Assembly: GCA_009192285.1 (NCBI GenBank)
Contig: CM018610.1
Location: forward strand, 248,001 to 312,000
From: Morchella semilibera
Taxonomy: Eukaryota > Ascomycota > Pezizomycetes > Pezizales > Morchellaceae
Direction of reading: 5' to 3'
Length of the DNA stretch: 64,000 nucleotides
In this document: positions 34,801-45,021 of the stretch, in pieces
Position numbering within the stretch: position 1 is the stretch's first letter
How the letters are laid out: every line of letters starts with the position of its first letter
Notes under the pieces: model-generated
The model's input: only the letters and a program-made list of their open reading frames with translations
Databases searched by the model: none
Told to the model about the DNA's origin: nothing
Position numbers and translations under genes: made by a program

Positions 34801-35011
34801 TGATAGACTACTGCCTTCCCCCTCCCCCTCTCCCCCCTCTCTCACATCTTTCCCTTCCACTTACATCCTTCCCTTTCCCCACATTTTATCACATCTTCCT
34901 CGATCTATCGACTCAAACACTTGTTGGCTCCCATCTTGTTCAATTCTGTAACCTCATCTAACATATCTTTTCCCCGTTGCTTTCCATCACCAACAATTCA
35001 CATTACGCAAA
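28804..35011. other. gene-free region
   Basis: No supported gene in 6.2 kb. It contains a CCA triplet array (30559-30603), poly-A and poly-C runs, and TACATGTA at 29535, 31902, 34177, 34712, 34757 and 34767. The last 200 bp are CT-rich (about 34805-34900), as expected for the promoter of the CFEM gene. Plus-strand frame 32090-32725 (211 codons) is the longest, but has no motif and unbiased codons, so it was not called. Confidence 0.55.
30559..30603. repeat. CCA trinucleotide microsatellite
   Basis: About 14 uninterrupted CCA/CAC triplets, preceded by interrupted CCACC and CACATC repeats from about 30510. Non-coding context. Confidence 0.95.
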
Positions 35012-35832
35012 ATGATCCTTTCTAAGATCTCTCTCATGGTATTGCTTGCCATCGGGGTCATTGCCCAAGATGCACTCAGCCCTACTGAATGTGTGATTGC
35101 GTGCGTTGATCTCAACCTCGCATCCGGACTCACCGAGTGTGTTGGGCCCAGGAAGCCACTTGATGCTACAAGAGTACCCTGTTTATGTGAAGATTTCAAC
35201 TTCATGAAAGCTACTGTCGATTGCGTTTTGAACAGTGGAAGATGTATGTATCCGGAACACCCGCCTACCTCTACCAATTACTATTTATCTTGCTGCACTT
35301 TCTAATATGAAAACTTACAGGCAAGAATTCCGCCGAAGTACAACGTTCGTTCGTTTACGCTCGCGGGCTTTGTGATTCCGCTGGAGTCGATCTCCCTGGG
35401 AATAGTGCCCCAGAACTCCCGTCTATCTACAGTGTCTCCACCTCTGCGAGTAGTACCACCGTACCGCCCATTCCTGTGGCTACCGTGATTGATCAAGTCG
35501 TCACCACCAACATCATCAGAACGATCAGTATTGCGTGCCCGGTGAATTTCGGGAACGCAACCTACATCGTTATGAAAAGCAACACCACATACACGGAGGT
35601 GCCGGAGACCACTGGTGTTCGGTGTGGGAATATTACCGAGACCTTCGAGCTCACCTTCACGAGGCCAGTCATTAGTACCTACACCCCCATTGCAATCACC
35701 ACCGGCACAGGAAGTACGGCTGCTACCGAACAGTCTACTTCTACGGCAGAGAGTGGAGGAGCTTTAAAGATTACAGGTTTGCACATCATGACATGGGTAC
35801 CTTTTGCGGGAGTTTGCTTGTGGTTTTTCTAA
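35012..35832 (+). CDS. CFEM-domain GPI-anchored cell-surface protein
   Basis: Two exons, 35012-35243 and 35321-35832 (77-nt intron, GTATGT..CAG), encode 247 residues. A signal peptide (about 1-18, MILSKISLMVLLAIGVIA) is followed by a CFEM-like domain with all eight cysteines: C27, C31, C43, C57, C59, C71, C78 and C95. C78 is made by splicing, which supports the intron. The spacing, including the CxC pair and the 16-residue gap before the last Cys, fits CFEM. Then comes a Ser/Thr/Val-rich region (about 105-225) with likely N-glycosylation sites (NAT, NTT, NIT), and a hydrophobic tail (about 228-247) after a Ser-Gly-Gly-Ala site, the pattern of a GPI anchor signal. CFEM proteins are fungal; known roles include heme/iron capture and host interaction. 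The usual CFEM Asp is not certain here, so a heme role is not claimed. Confidence 0.85.
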
Positions 35833-36378
35833 AAGCTGTTCGTTTTCGATCCATAAATCTATCTATTATGCCGAATGCTCCAAAGTTGCTGTTTTTCTTT
35901 CTCTGTTTGGTGTTGGATATCCTGTTTGATTTTAGTAACTTGATGTTTGGGTAGGCAGGGTAGGCGAGGCTTGACGACTCAGATCTAAAGTTCCATTTTA
36001 GTTACAAAAATAAAAACATGTTTCTTCTCAGACACTTTTTCACACATTCTCACTCGGTACTAAATACGGGAATCTGCAGCGCGATCATTCCGCGATAAGC
36101 GAGGAAGTGGTCCCTAGATCGTGATGCCGATGCAGCGCGAAAACATCTACGAAAACCTAACTGCCGGGACTACCGCTCTTAGCATACTTACAAGGCTGAA
36201 GATAACCCGCACTGCCGTGTTTGCATACATTGGTCCGCAAGAATTACCCCGCTTCATGCCCCGCGCTAGCTCTAGGGTTTGATTAGAAGTGGGTATATAA
36301 AGTCAAGGGCCTTTCTCCCATTTCGAAACTCCTTCTGCGCCTTTTTCATCTTCGGCAACTAGCCATTCATTCTTCAAA
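35833..36378. other. intergenic region between CFEM gene and GT8 gene
   Basis: This 546-bp stretch is the CFEM 3' flank and the GT8 promoter. A TATA-like element is at 36294-36301. No other gene seen. Confidence 0.6.
36294..36301 (+). promoter_or_regulatory. TATA box of the GT8 gene
   Basis: TATATAAA lies 78 bp before the ATG at 36379, a suitable distance, and the intervening leader is pyrimidine-rich and free of ATG. Confidence 0.55.
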
Positions 36379-37536
36379 ATGACCACCGAGCTCCGAAAAC
36401 GAGTCGTTGACTCTCCTAAAGGTATGCCTTTCTTTCCTTTCCAACAGTCGATAGAACAGGGTTCTACCAGCTCCCCAAAGTGCTATATATGTAGTTGGAC
36501 CTTTAAAGCCAATAAATGATTGATACACCATTTGTATCTTCATGTATGGCCACCGTGGTGGTCAGGAAGCGGCAGCTTAGCTATCAGGTGTAAATTTTGC
36601 TAACATTCTAGTAAGTCTGGACCTGCCTCCTGACAAACACAAAATATCTCAGCGGGCTACTTTTGCTCGATTATTCCTTGAAGCGTTCGGGGACAAAATA
36701 CCCGCTTCTGGTTCTATACACAGATGGCCTAGAGGCCGAGGGTCTTGCGGCTCTGGAACGCAGAAACATCCCGAAGATGAGGATCGAATATCTTTTGCCA
36801 AAGGCCTCGAAAGATTTCAGCAAAACGCCGAGGTTCTATGACTGTTGGAGTAAGTCTATATCCTTTCAGGTTAGGCAGGATACTGATTGTGGCGTCGGTA
36901 GGCAAGCTTCAACCATTCTCACTTATCGAGTACGAGCGCGTTGTGCAACTCGACGCTGACATGCTCGTTCTCCAAAACATGGACGAACTTATGGACATCC
37001 CTCTCGACATCACAGGAGACCGGCTCTTTGCGGCTTCTCATGCGTGCGTTTGCAATCCAATGAAGATAGCACACTACCCCAAGGAATGGGTTCCCTCCAA
37101 CTGTGGATTCACGCATCAGCACAGCGACCCTGACGCCGCCCAGCTGGAGGGTGCCCCTTCGAATTTCGGCCTCGGCACGTGTAACGGCGGGCTACAGGTC
37201 GTGAATCCGTCGATGGATCTCTACGACCAGATTACCGCGGGGTTGCTCGACCCGGCGAAGACTGATGCGTGTGAGTTTGCCGATCAGTCGCTGCTAACTG
37301 ATTTATTTTTTGGGAAATGGGTGCCGTTGCCGTACAAGTACAATGCCCTCAAGACGCTTCGTTGGTGCCACAAGCCAATTTGGCGAGATGAGGAGGTCAG
37401 GAACGTTCATTACATCCTGTCGCCAAAGCCCTGGGAAGATAGGTCTATTGAAGAGCCTACACACAAGTGGTGGTGGGACATGAATGATAAAAGGTTGGCT
37501 GATGAGAAAGCTGCTGGAATTGAGGATAGATTTTGA
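36379..37536 (+). CDS. glycosyltransferase family 8 protein (glycogenin/galactinol synthase-like)
   Basis: Three exons, 36379-36421, 36616-36849 and 36902-37536, give 303 residues. Introns are 194 nt (acceptor TAAG at 36614-36615, since the earlier TAG would put a stop in frame) and 52 nt. GT8 marks are LLTNTKYLSGLLLLDYSLKR near the N-terminus, the DxD metal/nucleotide-sugar motif at D110-A-D112 in VVQLDADMLVL, NGGLQVVNPS, and DQSLLTDLFFGKW with an HYILSPKPW region near the end. There is no signal peptide or membrane helix, so a cytosolic enzyme is likely. GT8 enzymes transfer glucose or galactose with retention. Which acceptor is used here cannot be told: it is shorter than typical fungal glycogenin and lacks its C-terminal glycogen-synthase-binding tail, so a small-molecule or lipid acceptor is equally possible. 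Confidence 0.88.
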
Positions 37537-37981
37537 GGTTATATATCACCTGATTCTTTGTTCCTCTTTAGTATTTGATATTAGTGTTAGAAAATCTACT
37601 TTTCTTTATTTCGCAATAAATCCTATTCCTTCTATCCTAATAGGAAACAGAGAATAAAAATGAGAGGAAAAATATCTTTTGAAGGAAACAGTACAAAAGG
37701 CAAGGCTCCTTCAACAGACCATTCACAAAACTATAAACACACTACGTACATGGGGAGGGGGGGTGGAACCACACTAAAAAGGTTACAGTATCCCCTCACC
37801 ATGCATGTAGTCTGTTTTATGATCTCTAGATCTACGATTCATATCTATCCAATCATACATTTTCTATTGAACCTTTGAAGAAAGAAAAAACAAGATTTAT
37901 TTTTTGAAACAAGTTTAAGGTCTATCTGTAACATTACCACCACCGTCCTCGCTGATACACTCAGCTCATGGGTATGGGCAT
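37537..37981. other. convergent intergenic region
   Basis: 445 bp between the 3' ends of the GT8 gene and the repeat protein gene. AT-rich, with a possible polyadenylation region of AATAAA type at 37614-37619 (AATAAA). No gene seen. Confidence 0.6.
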
Positions 37982-40384
37982 TTAGTTATCGGCAAAGTGC
38001 TCGGGCATCCTCTGTCTGAAGAATGCCTCCAAGCCCCCGGGAGTGCTCACTGGTCCAGCCAAGTAAGAATCGTCCTCACCATTCTTATAAGTAACGGTCT
38101 CCTCTCCGTTAGAAACAGACTTGCTAAAGCTCTCGTGATGACTATCCTCACCGCCGTCACAGGCGCAGTTATCAGCAGTCTCTCTGCACTCAGAGCAGAC
38201 GGAGATGAACTTTGGCTTCTCAACTGCCACCTGCCTCTCAACACAGGTCTCGCAGACCGCCACCTGCCTCTCGACCTCGACCTCCTTCTCGACGTCGACA
38301 TATCGGGTCACCTCGACAGGCTCGAGCTTGGGGACGGCACGGACAGCCTCACGGGTAACCTCGACCTCACTGACCTTCTGGACAGGCTTCATGTAGGTCT
38401 TCTCCTCGTAGACGGGGGCGGGAGGCGCGCAAGGCTTGCCCCCTGGGCAGATGACCTGGCCTGGGTGGACGACTGTGTTATACCCGACATACTGGACCTG
38501 TTCTTTTGTCACTGGAACCTCCTTGACGGCGGCGACTGGTGCAGGAGCTTGCGGCTGCTGCTGATAGATAACCGGAGCAGGCGCCGGAACGGGAATGAAG
38601 ACTGGTGCCGGGGCCGGGGCCGGGGCCGGGGCCGGGGCTGGGGCTGGGGCTGGAGCTGGAGCGACAGATTGAACAGGTGTAAGCTGCTGAACTTGGGTAT
38701 TGATTTGTGCCTCCTGTGCAGAGATTGGGTTGGCCTGGATCTGGCCGTCACCAACCTGGCGAACCTGCCCGTCACCGCTGTTCCCTGCCACTTGGGCATT
38801 TACGACATTAGCGGCGGGTGCAGCGGCGGGCGCAGCGCCTCCAGGACGGGTAATGCGAGTGATCATTGTTCCAGGAGGGTATCCAGGTCTGCCAATGTTA
38901 GTATAAATTTTGATATACGAGTGATGGTTCGTGAATATTACCCTGCGGGAACAGCAACCTGGCGCTTCCTGAGATTAGGCTGGTCTTCTTGGGGCTTTCC
39001 TTGGGCCTTGTTCCTCCTTGGGGCTCCTGGCTGCTTTCCATGAGGCCCTCGGCTGGCCCTTTCCCTGGTTTGGCATATTTCCCTGTGCACGGCCCATGGG
39101 CTGGTTTTGGGCTGGCTGCTGCTGCTGCTGAGGCTGGGGAGGTTGGGGAGGTGTTGGGTTACCAAGAGTAGGAGGGCCCTGACCCTTGGTCTTTGCGAGC
39201 TTACCGGCCTTGTGGGAGGGAACAAGTCCACCGCCCCCAGAGCCCAGGTTCCTCTCTGTGGGTGGGGCCTGGGCCGGAGGAGGGGGAGGAGGAGGGGGAG
39301 GGGGAGGTGGTGGAGCCTGTGCCTTCTTGGAAGTTGGGCCTACGGGGAAAGTGTTCTTGGGGCCAGAGTTCTGGGCGGGCTCGGGGGCCTGGGCCTCCTG
39401 GGCCTCCTGGGCCTCCTGGTTCTCCTTCAAGGAAGCTTGGTACTGGGCGTCATTGTCGATGGTCTTCTGGCCCTTGGCTTGCATAGTGGATGCACTGTCC
39501 ATCATCTTGAGAGCCTTCTCCTGGATGTGCTCGGGCCAGTCACGCTTGGCCAAAGAACGCTTATCGACGGTGTCATCGGAGCCCCCGAAGCTATGACCCA
39601 TCATCCTCTCGATCTTTGCGAGGGCGTCAGTCTTGCGCTCGAACTCGTCATGACGGTTCTCATAGGGGTCGTGGTAGACGAGGGAGTCACTGACGACACC
39701 AAAGGTGAAAGACCCCCAGTTGCCATCCTGCTCTGCCTCCTCCTCCTCAGTTGGGAAGCTGCCGTCAAAGCTTGGGGTAGCAAGGTCAGCGATGTCCTCG
39801 AGACCACCAGAGCGTTGCTCATGCTCGGCTTCCTCCTCCTCGGCAACCTTGGGGGGAGAGGTCTTCTTCTTCCTCAAGCCAACGCCAGGGCCCTTGGTGA
39901 TTCTGGTGTAGCTCTTGTCGTTATCACCGGGGGTGTCATTGGTGATCTTGATGTTCTGGCCGTTTGAGGAATCCTCGGGGGCGGGGGCGTTGCCTGGGAA
40001 CGCGGAGCCGGAGTAGTGCTTGATGGCATCACGGGCAGGATACTTTGTATCCACGAACGAGGGACGCTGCTCCTTCCTCTCAACCTCTGGGGCAACGGCA
40101 GCAGCTGGGCCAGCGTAAGTGGAGCCAGGATTAACCTCGGGGTTGTAAGCCTCGCCTTGCCAGTACTTGGGGTAGTCACCAGCGTATCCCAGGTTCTGGG
40201 GGTGCTGGGGGAAGCGGGAGGCGTAATAGGGTATTTGTGCCGTAGGGAGCGATAGGGCTACGAGTGATAGATGGTGACGTTAGCCTATCTATCATTATAA
40301 GAAATATACAACCTCTTCTTGGAACATACCAGTGCTACAAAGGCCTGCAACCGCCCATAGGGCTAGGTTTGAATTTGGTTTCAT
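37982..40384 (-). CDS. secreted proline/valine-rich repeat protein, unknown function
   Basis: Exons 40330-40384, 38942-40257 (with a frame change inside) and 37982-38888, about 750 residues. The first intron joins MKPNSNLALWAVAGLCST to ALSLPTAQ, making a signal peptide. The body is hydrophilic: an acidic half with WGSFTFGVVSDSLVYHDPYE, a KRS..KRDWPEH stretch with possible Kex2 sites, Gln-Glu-Ala repeats, a 13-Pro run and a Gln-rich part. The 3' exon carries an Ala-Pro dipeptide repeat, then Val/Glu-rich repeats (EVEVTREAV, EVTRYVDVEKEVEVE) and a CxxC/CxC cluster. The last intron (53 nt) has a perfect TACTAAC branch site. Between about 39027 and 39204 the reading frame must shift by one: either an unrecognised intron (for example 39027-39204, 178 nt, GTAAGC..CAG) or a real or sequencing frameshift. 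A cell-wall or extracellular matrix role is inferred. Confidence 0.72.
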
Positions 40385-41726
40385 TTAAAGAGTGACTGGG
40401 GTGAAAAGGTAGAGATCGACTCTTGGGTACTGGGTTTGGGTGCCCTCGTGCGGGGCGCCGTGTCTTGCTCTTATATACAAGCTGTGTGTGCATAAGAAAA
40501 GGCGTCTAGGAGATATCTCCTCTCCTCGGGCTATCGAGCGGTGTCCTCTCCACTAGGGAGAACATTCACGAAAGGGGGCAAACCGCAAATATCTCCGGCT
40601 AGAGCTATATTTTATAGATGGTTGAGGGGTACGATCACCCTAAGGAATGGTCGTTATAATTAGTAGTATTGATCGATCTAGCCCGCATGCAACGCATGAC
40701 AGTTTCTCGGGGTTTTGGCAATACTATTAAGCCAACAATCCTCCTTTTTATCACAGAGTTGTTTACTGTTGCATATACTCTACTCCCTTGGATCATTCAC
40801 CGTATGTTTCCGCAGACAGAAAGCTTCCCTTTTATCTCGGTGTTCCCAACCTGGAAAACGACGCTAACCGTTATAGACGCCGCGAGTGACAACCCGTGAT
40901 GACGCCCGCCCATGGTAACGGAGCTAAGAGCTGCCAGAGTCTTCTGGCCGTATCGCAAAAGGATAAGACTACCAAAATTCTCCGAGGATTCGACGAGATG
41001 AGCGTCTTTTCCCTTCTTTGCCCCTCGTCGCCCCCACTCAAACAGGACTAAATCCGTGGCTAGCTGCAAATAAACTCATCATGAACTTTTAGGAACGGGC
41101 CTTAATCAAATTGGCTCAAGTGCTCGTGGACTTGTTCAAGTCTGTGATTCAGTCTCATCTGGAGTTTTGATTCAAGGACTCGGTTCCCATAGATTTGAGA
41201 ATTCGGTTAATAACTCGGACTCTACCAGCCGATGGGACCGGTCCAGAATCTCTGCCAATGAACATGCTGACTTCTCATAGTAGTAGTAGACTTGTGTCCG
41301 GTATCTAACTTTTGAACGTGATCGTGTATTGGCACAAATGACTCCACGTGGCCACCCAGACCTCTAATCATTCCATCAACAAATCCGTCAATTGAAACCC
41401 AAACAAGCGCGAGAGAAAAATACGAGATATCCTATACACACCATCACACCATTTTTGAGAGCATAAATAAGAGAAAGAAAAATCCATGAAACGCAATCCG
41501 AATAAATATAAAGAATAATACGAAACAATTATGGAAATAGAAGGACATGTCAATTGGGTATTGAGAATGTGAGGCGTTGAATCCTCGAGGAAAAAACAAC
41601 AATCTCTCAAGCCAGCCGAGTGATATTGCAACTCCCGCAAAGCGACAAAATTGCAACTTAAATTTGGCAATATATATCAACGAGACTCTAGGACAAGGCT
41701 GCCAATCATGATACGAAGTCCTCTGA
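40385..41726. other. intergenic region between repeat protein gene and MNN9
   Basis: Promoter side of the repeat protein gene (TATA-like element at 40470-40477) and 3' flank of MNN9, which is A-rich on the plus strand near 41400-41540. Open frames here are short and unconvincing. Confidence 0.6.
40470..40477 (-). promoter_or_regulatory. TATA box of the repeat protein gene
   Basis: On the minus strand TATATAAG lies about 86 bp before the ATG at 40384, within an otherwise GC-balanced promoter. Confidence 0.5.
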
Positions 41727-42830
41727 TTATTCATTATAGTGATAAACCTATCACCGGTTAGTCCTAATTTCTCACACAGATAAGCTATAGAAACCTACCA
41801 GGTAGTTCGGCAGACCATATGGTTGATGACCCAATCGTTTTGCCATCTTTGCGAAGCCCTCGGTCTCGATAAGATTGTAGAATGCAAAGGGCGGGAACAT
41901 AGCCCCATCCCTGTGCACCTCCGCTTTAACCAACAAAGCTGTCCCACCAACACCATCCAATGTTGTCTCGGTGTGGATGCTCTGGCCCTCCTGCCTTTCG
42001 TAGACCATTAATGACCTCCAAGTAGCCATCTCTGGGTATCCTTCTACGATAATTTCATCACGCCCCATCTTCGACGCCATGTCAAGGGCGCCATTAGATT
42101 CATGCCATGAGTTAAAGTCGTACGCCCGGATCTTTTTGACACCTTCCTCAAGAAAGCGCTGGAAGCAATTCGGAACAATTACAGCTCTATTGTGCCTGGC
42201 AAGGTCCTGAATGAGAGTGGGGGGGGTCTCAACGATGTCGGCATCCAACCACATAACCCAGGCGGTGTCGGTTCCAAGAGTGGTGTAGAGCAAAGAATTC
42301 CTAGCTCTGCTCATTGCGGCTCTTCGCACCTTCTGCGCGGCGAGGGCATGGCGATCCTTCTCGCCTTGGGCCACGGGGGAGTCAAAGTCTTGGCGGATGA
42401 TCGTCACTCCCGCGAATCTGTCCTTTTTCTTTCCAGTCTGTACCTTCTTGACCGCTTCCTCTAGCTTAACGAGAGCGGCATTGCCTTCGCGTGTCTTTGG
42501 AACAATGAATCCGAGTTCGATAAGATCATGTGGGTAGCTGAGTTTCATGAGATTGGCCCAGTACTCATCGTAGAAGCGAGCGAGGGGGGTGAGGAGTAGC
42601 ACTTTTTCGCGGTTCTTGATGGGTTCGCCGGAGGTAGTGAGGTTGTTGAGATAGTAGCGGACTACTGGTGGCGCATCATAGGAGCCGGAATAGCTCTTTC
42701 GCGATCTAGACCCGACCCTAGGAACAGACGGCGATGAAGGGGTTATCACGAAGATTAGAAAACCCAAGAAGAGCAAGAGCCCCAATAGGAGCGTTATAGG
42801 ATTCGAGCGACGCAGGGAGCGAGTGGCCAT
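41727..42830 (-). CDS. MNN9: mannan polymerase subunit MNN9 (GT62 family)
   Basis: Two exons, 41799-42830 and 41727-41747, joined across a 51-nt intron (GTAGGT..TAG with ACTAAC branch), give 350 residues. The last exon carries only VYHYNE and the stop, the typical end of fungal Mnn9 proteins, and completes the GLPNYL..VYHYNE motif. The protein is a type II Golgi membrane protein: a short basic cytosolic tail RSLRRSN, one membrane anchor (about 11-29), a stem, then the Anp1/Mnn9/Van1 catalytic domain (about 72-345) with VLLLTPLARFYDEYW, RRAAMSRARNSLL, the DxD motif D196-A-D198 in VMWLDADIVETPP, and GGTALLVKAEVHRDGAMFPPF. In yeast Mnn9 is a subunit of both M-Pol complexes that extend the alpha-1,6-mannan backbone of N-glycans. 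Length and anchor fit well. Confidence 0.94.
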
Positions 42831-45021
42831 GGTGTGTATAAACGAGTAACTGTCAAGACTGGCAAAGAATCAGTTTCAGAGCTCGAGAGTAGCATTACCT
42901 TGGCAGATTTTTCAAGCAGAAGGGTACATGCGCAGATGTTCCAGAATGATAGAGGGATATATATATACCTGACTACACAATGAGAAATAGAGAAAGCAGG
43001 GGCGAGATGCCAGCCCGCGAGATAAAAATAAAGCTCGGGTACAACAGAGCCGAGAACCTAGGCAAGGCGTGAGAACAGAAAAGAAAGTAAGGGAAGTAAA
43101 GTGACGATGGTGAAATGGTATGGGGGAGTGGGAGAGGCGTTTGAGGTTTGTAGGTTGACAGGTGGTAGGACAAGGACAAAAGGGGGAAGAGGTTAGACTG
43201 GGGGGGGGGGGGGTGGGGATTTTCCGTCCACCTTTCTTCTTCAACGTCTTCCTCAGCCAGGGTTTGAATTGCGTGGGTCCTTAATTTGGATCACTTTGGA
43301 GGACAAGTTCCCGATTGGCCCCTTGACGGGCAACACCAAACATGACTAATCTGAATTGTGCCTGACAAGCCTTCACCTGCTGGAGCTGAGCCAATGCTCA
43401 TGCATACGAAAAAGAATATCTTATGAAAAAAACCTATGTTCGGTAATAAAACACAGGCCCAAAATAACGTCCGCGCATCGGGTGTAGGCCCACATCCCAA
43501 ACCCTAATCCTACACTAAAGCCCCAGGAGTAGATCAAGATTAGATTAGATCGTCTAATGCAAGGTGAGGTTATCACGGAGTCGCCGATACGATACGATAT
43601 AGTTGGGATGTAGTTCAAGTTATATAGGATAATGCATGTCAATACTAATATTTAATCGTTATATATATATATATAAATGCACCCACACAGACCACCCATT
43701 CTCTTTAGTGCCTGACAAAGAAAAAATGAAAACGAGCCAGCCATTGGTCATTAGACTAGCGCACTGTCATGTTCATGAGAATACACACACTTGTATGATA
43801 CATCTTGCTGGGGCTAGAGCGTACAACTTATTTTAGCCGAAAGTCGAACTTGGGGTTTCAGGGTCGGATCTTCTATTTGTAGCCCGCGGCCTATATATGG
43901 CTGATATCCATAGGCGGGCCAGACGCCCAAAGCTACCCCATCCGTCCCCAAGGTCTAGTGCTTCATGAGACGAGGGACGTTACGCGAAATTAACTAGGTC
44001 TCTAAAGCGATACAGTCTGATCTCCCCGAGACGCTGTTTCCAATCGAGTGAGTGATATTTCATGATTGCAATATCTTTTCTCCGCCCCTTTTTTTGTTTA
44101 ATTCATTATGATTATAACACTTGACTCGAAACCAGTCAACTTTTCCCATCCAATGTAACTACATGTAGCTTCAGTGGTTCTGCGCATCCTTCAATACCCC
44201 GAACCAGTCCTACATACCACTCATGGATATTACATGCATCCACGGCCCACAGATAAACCAAAAACGTCCCCCACAAACGGCGGAACCTTGGGTGGCTATG
44301 TAGGAATACCGTTTGGCATACGTACATGTATATACCAAGCCCACGAACCAATCCAAACTCCTGCTACATACAACCCGTACAGCGCTGTTTAGGAGCCAGA
44401 CTGACATACATGTAGCTCCAGCCATTTTTACCAAGCAGTACGGGATTGCAACATAGACTACACGTAGCTATGGTTCTGTCTGGTAGCTAAATCATATTGT
44501 ACCAGCGGATGTTCGTGGATAGGCGACAGCCTCCAGAGCAATACCCAACATGGGCCAACGCTGTCGATCCTATCCCACTCGGGGATCTTACCCATACAGC
44601 CGTTGTGACATGCTATGCTTGAGAAGTAGGTACATGTACTAACTAGCCTCCATTATTCCATCCACAGAAATTATAGATAAAATGCACTAGTGTCACGCTA
44701 TATCGGCCAGTATCTGTTGCGTGGAGTCCCGCAGTATTGATTTCCCAGATAAACAAATAACAGAGCTATACTATCAATTTCCCAGTTAAACCCTGAAGTA
44801 TTCCACGTACATGTGTTTACCAACATTCCAATGATTCCCTGTCCATATTTTGAGAAAGGATATCATTCAATCATGACTAATCACTCGTACAATTTAAAAG
44901 CCAAATCTGAAAAACACAAACTATTTAACAGGATTACTAAAGAAACCACCCACACTTGACACAATTTGTATCCCATTCTTAAACCATCTCCCACCCTGAC
45001 CCTGCTTATTAGCTAGCCCAA
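42831..45021. other. intergenic region between MNN9 and transketolase
   Basis: No gene recognised. It contains a 12-nt G run (about 43201-43212), an AT dinucleotide run (about 43660-43673) and four TACATGTA copies within 480 bp (44160, 44323, 44407, 44631). Confidence 0.6.

Noticed and set aside
38000-39970. Plus-strand frames of 348 and 286 codons opposite the repeat protein gene
   Set aside because: Antisense shadows of a low-complexity, GC-rich coding sequence.
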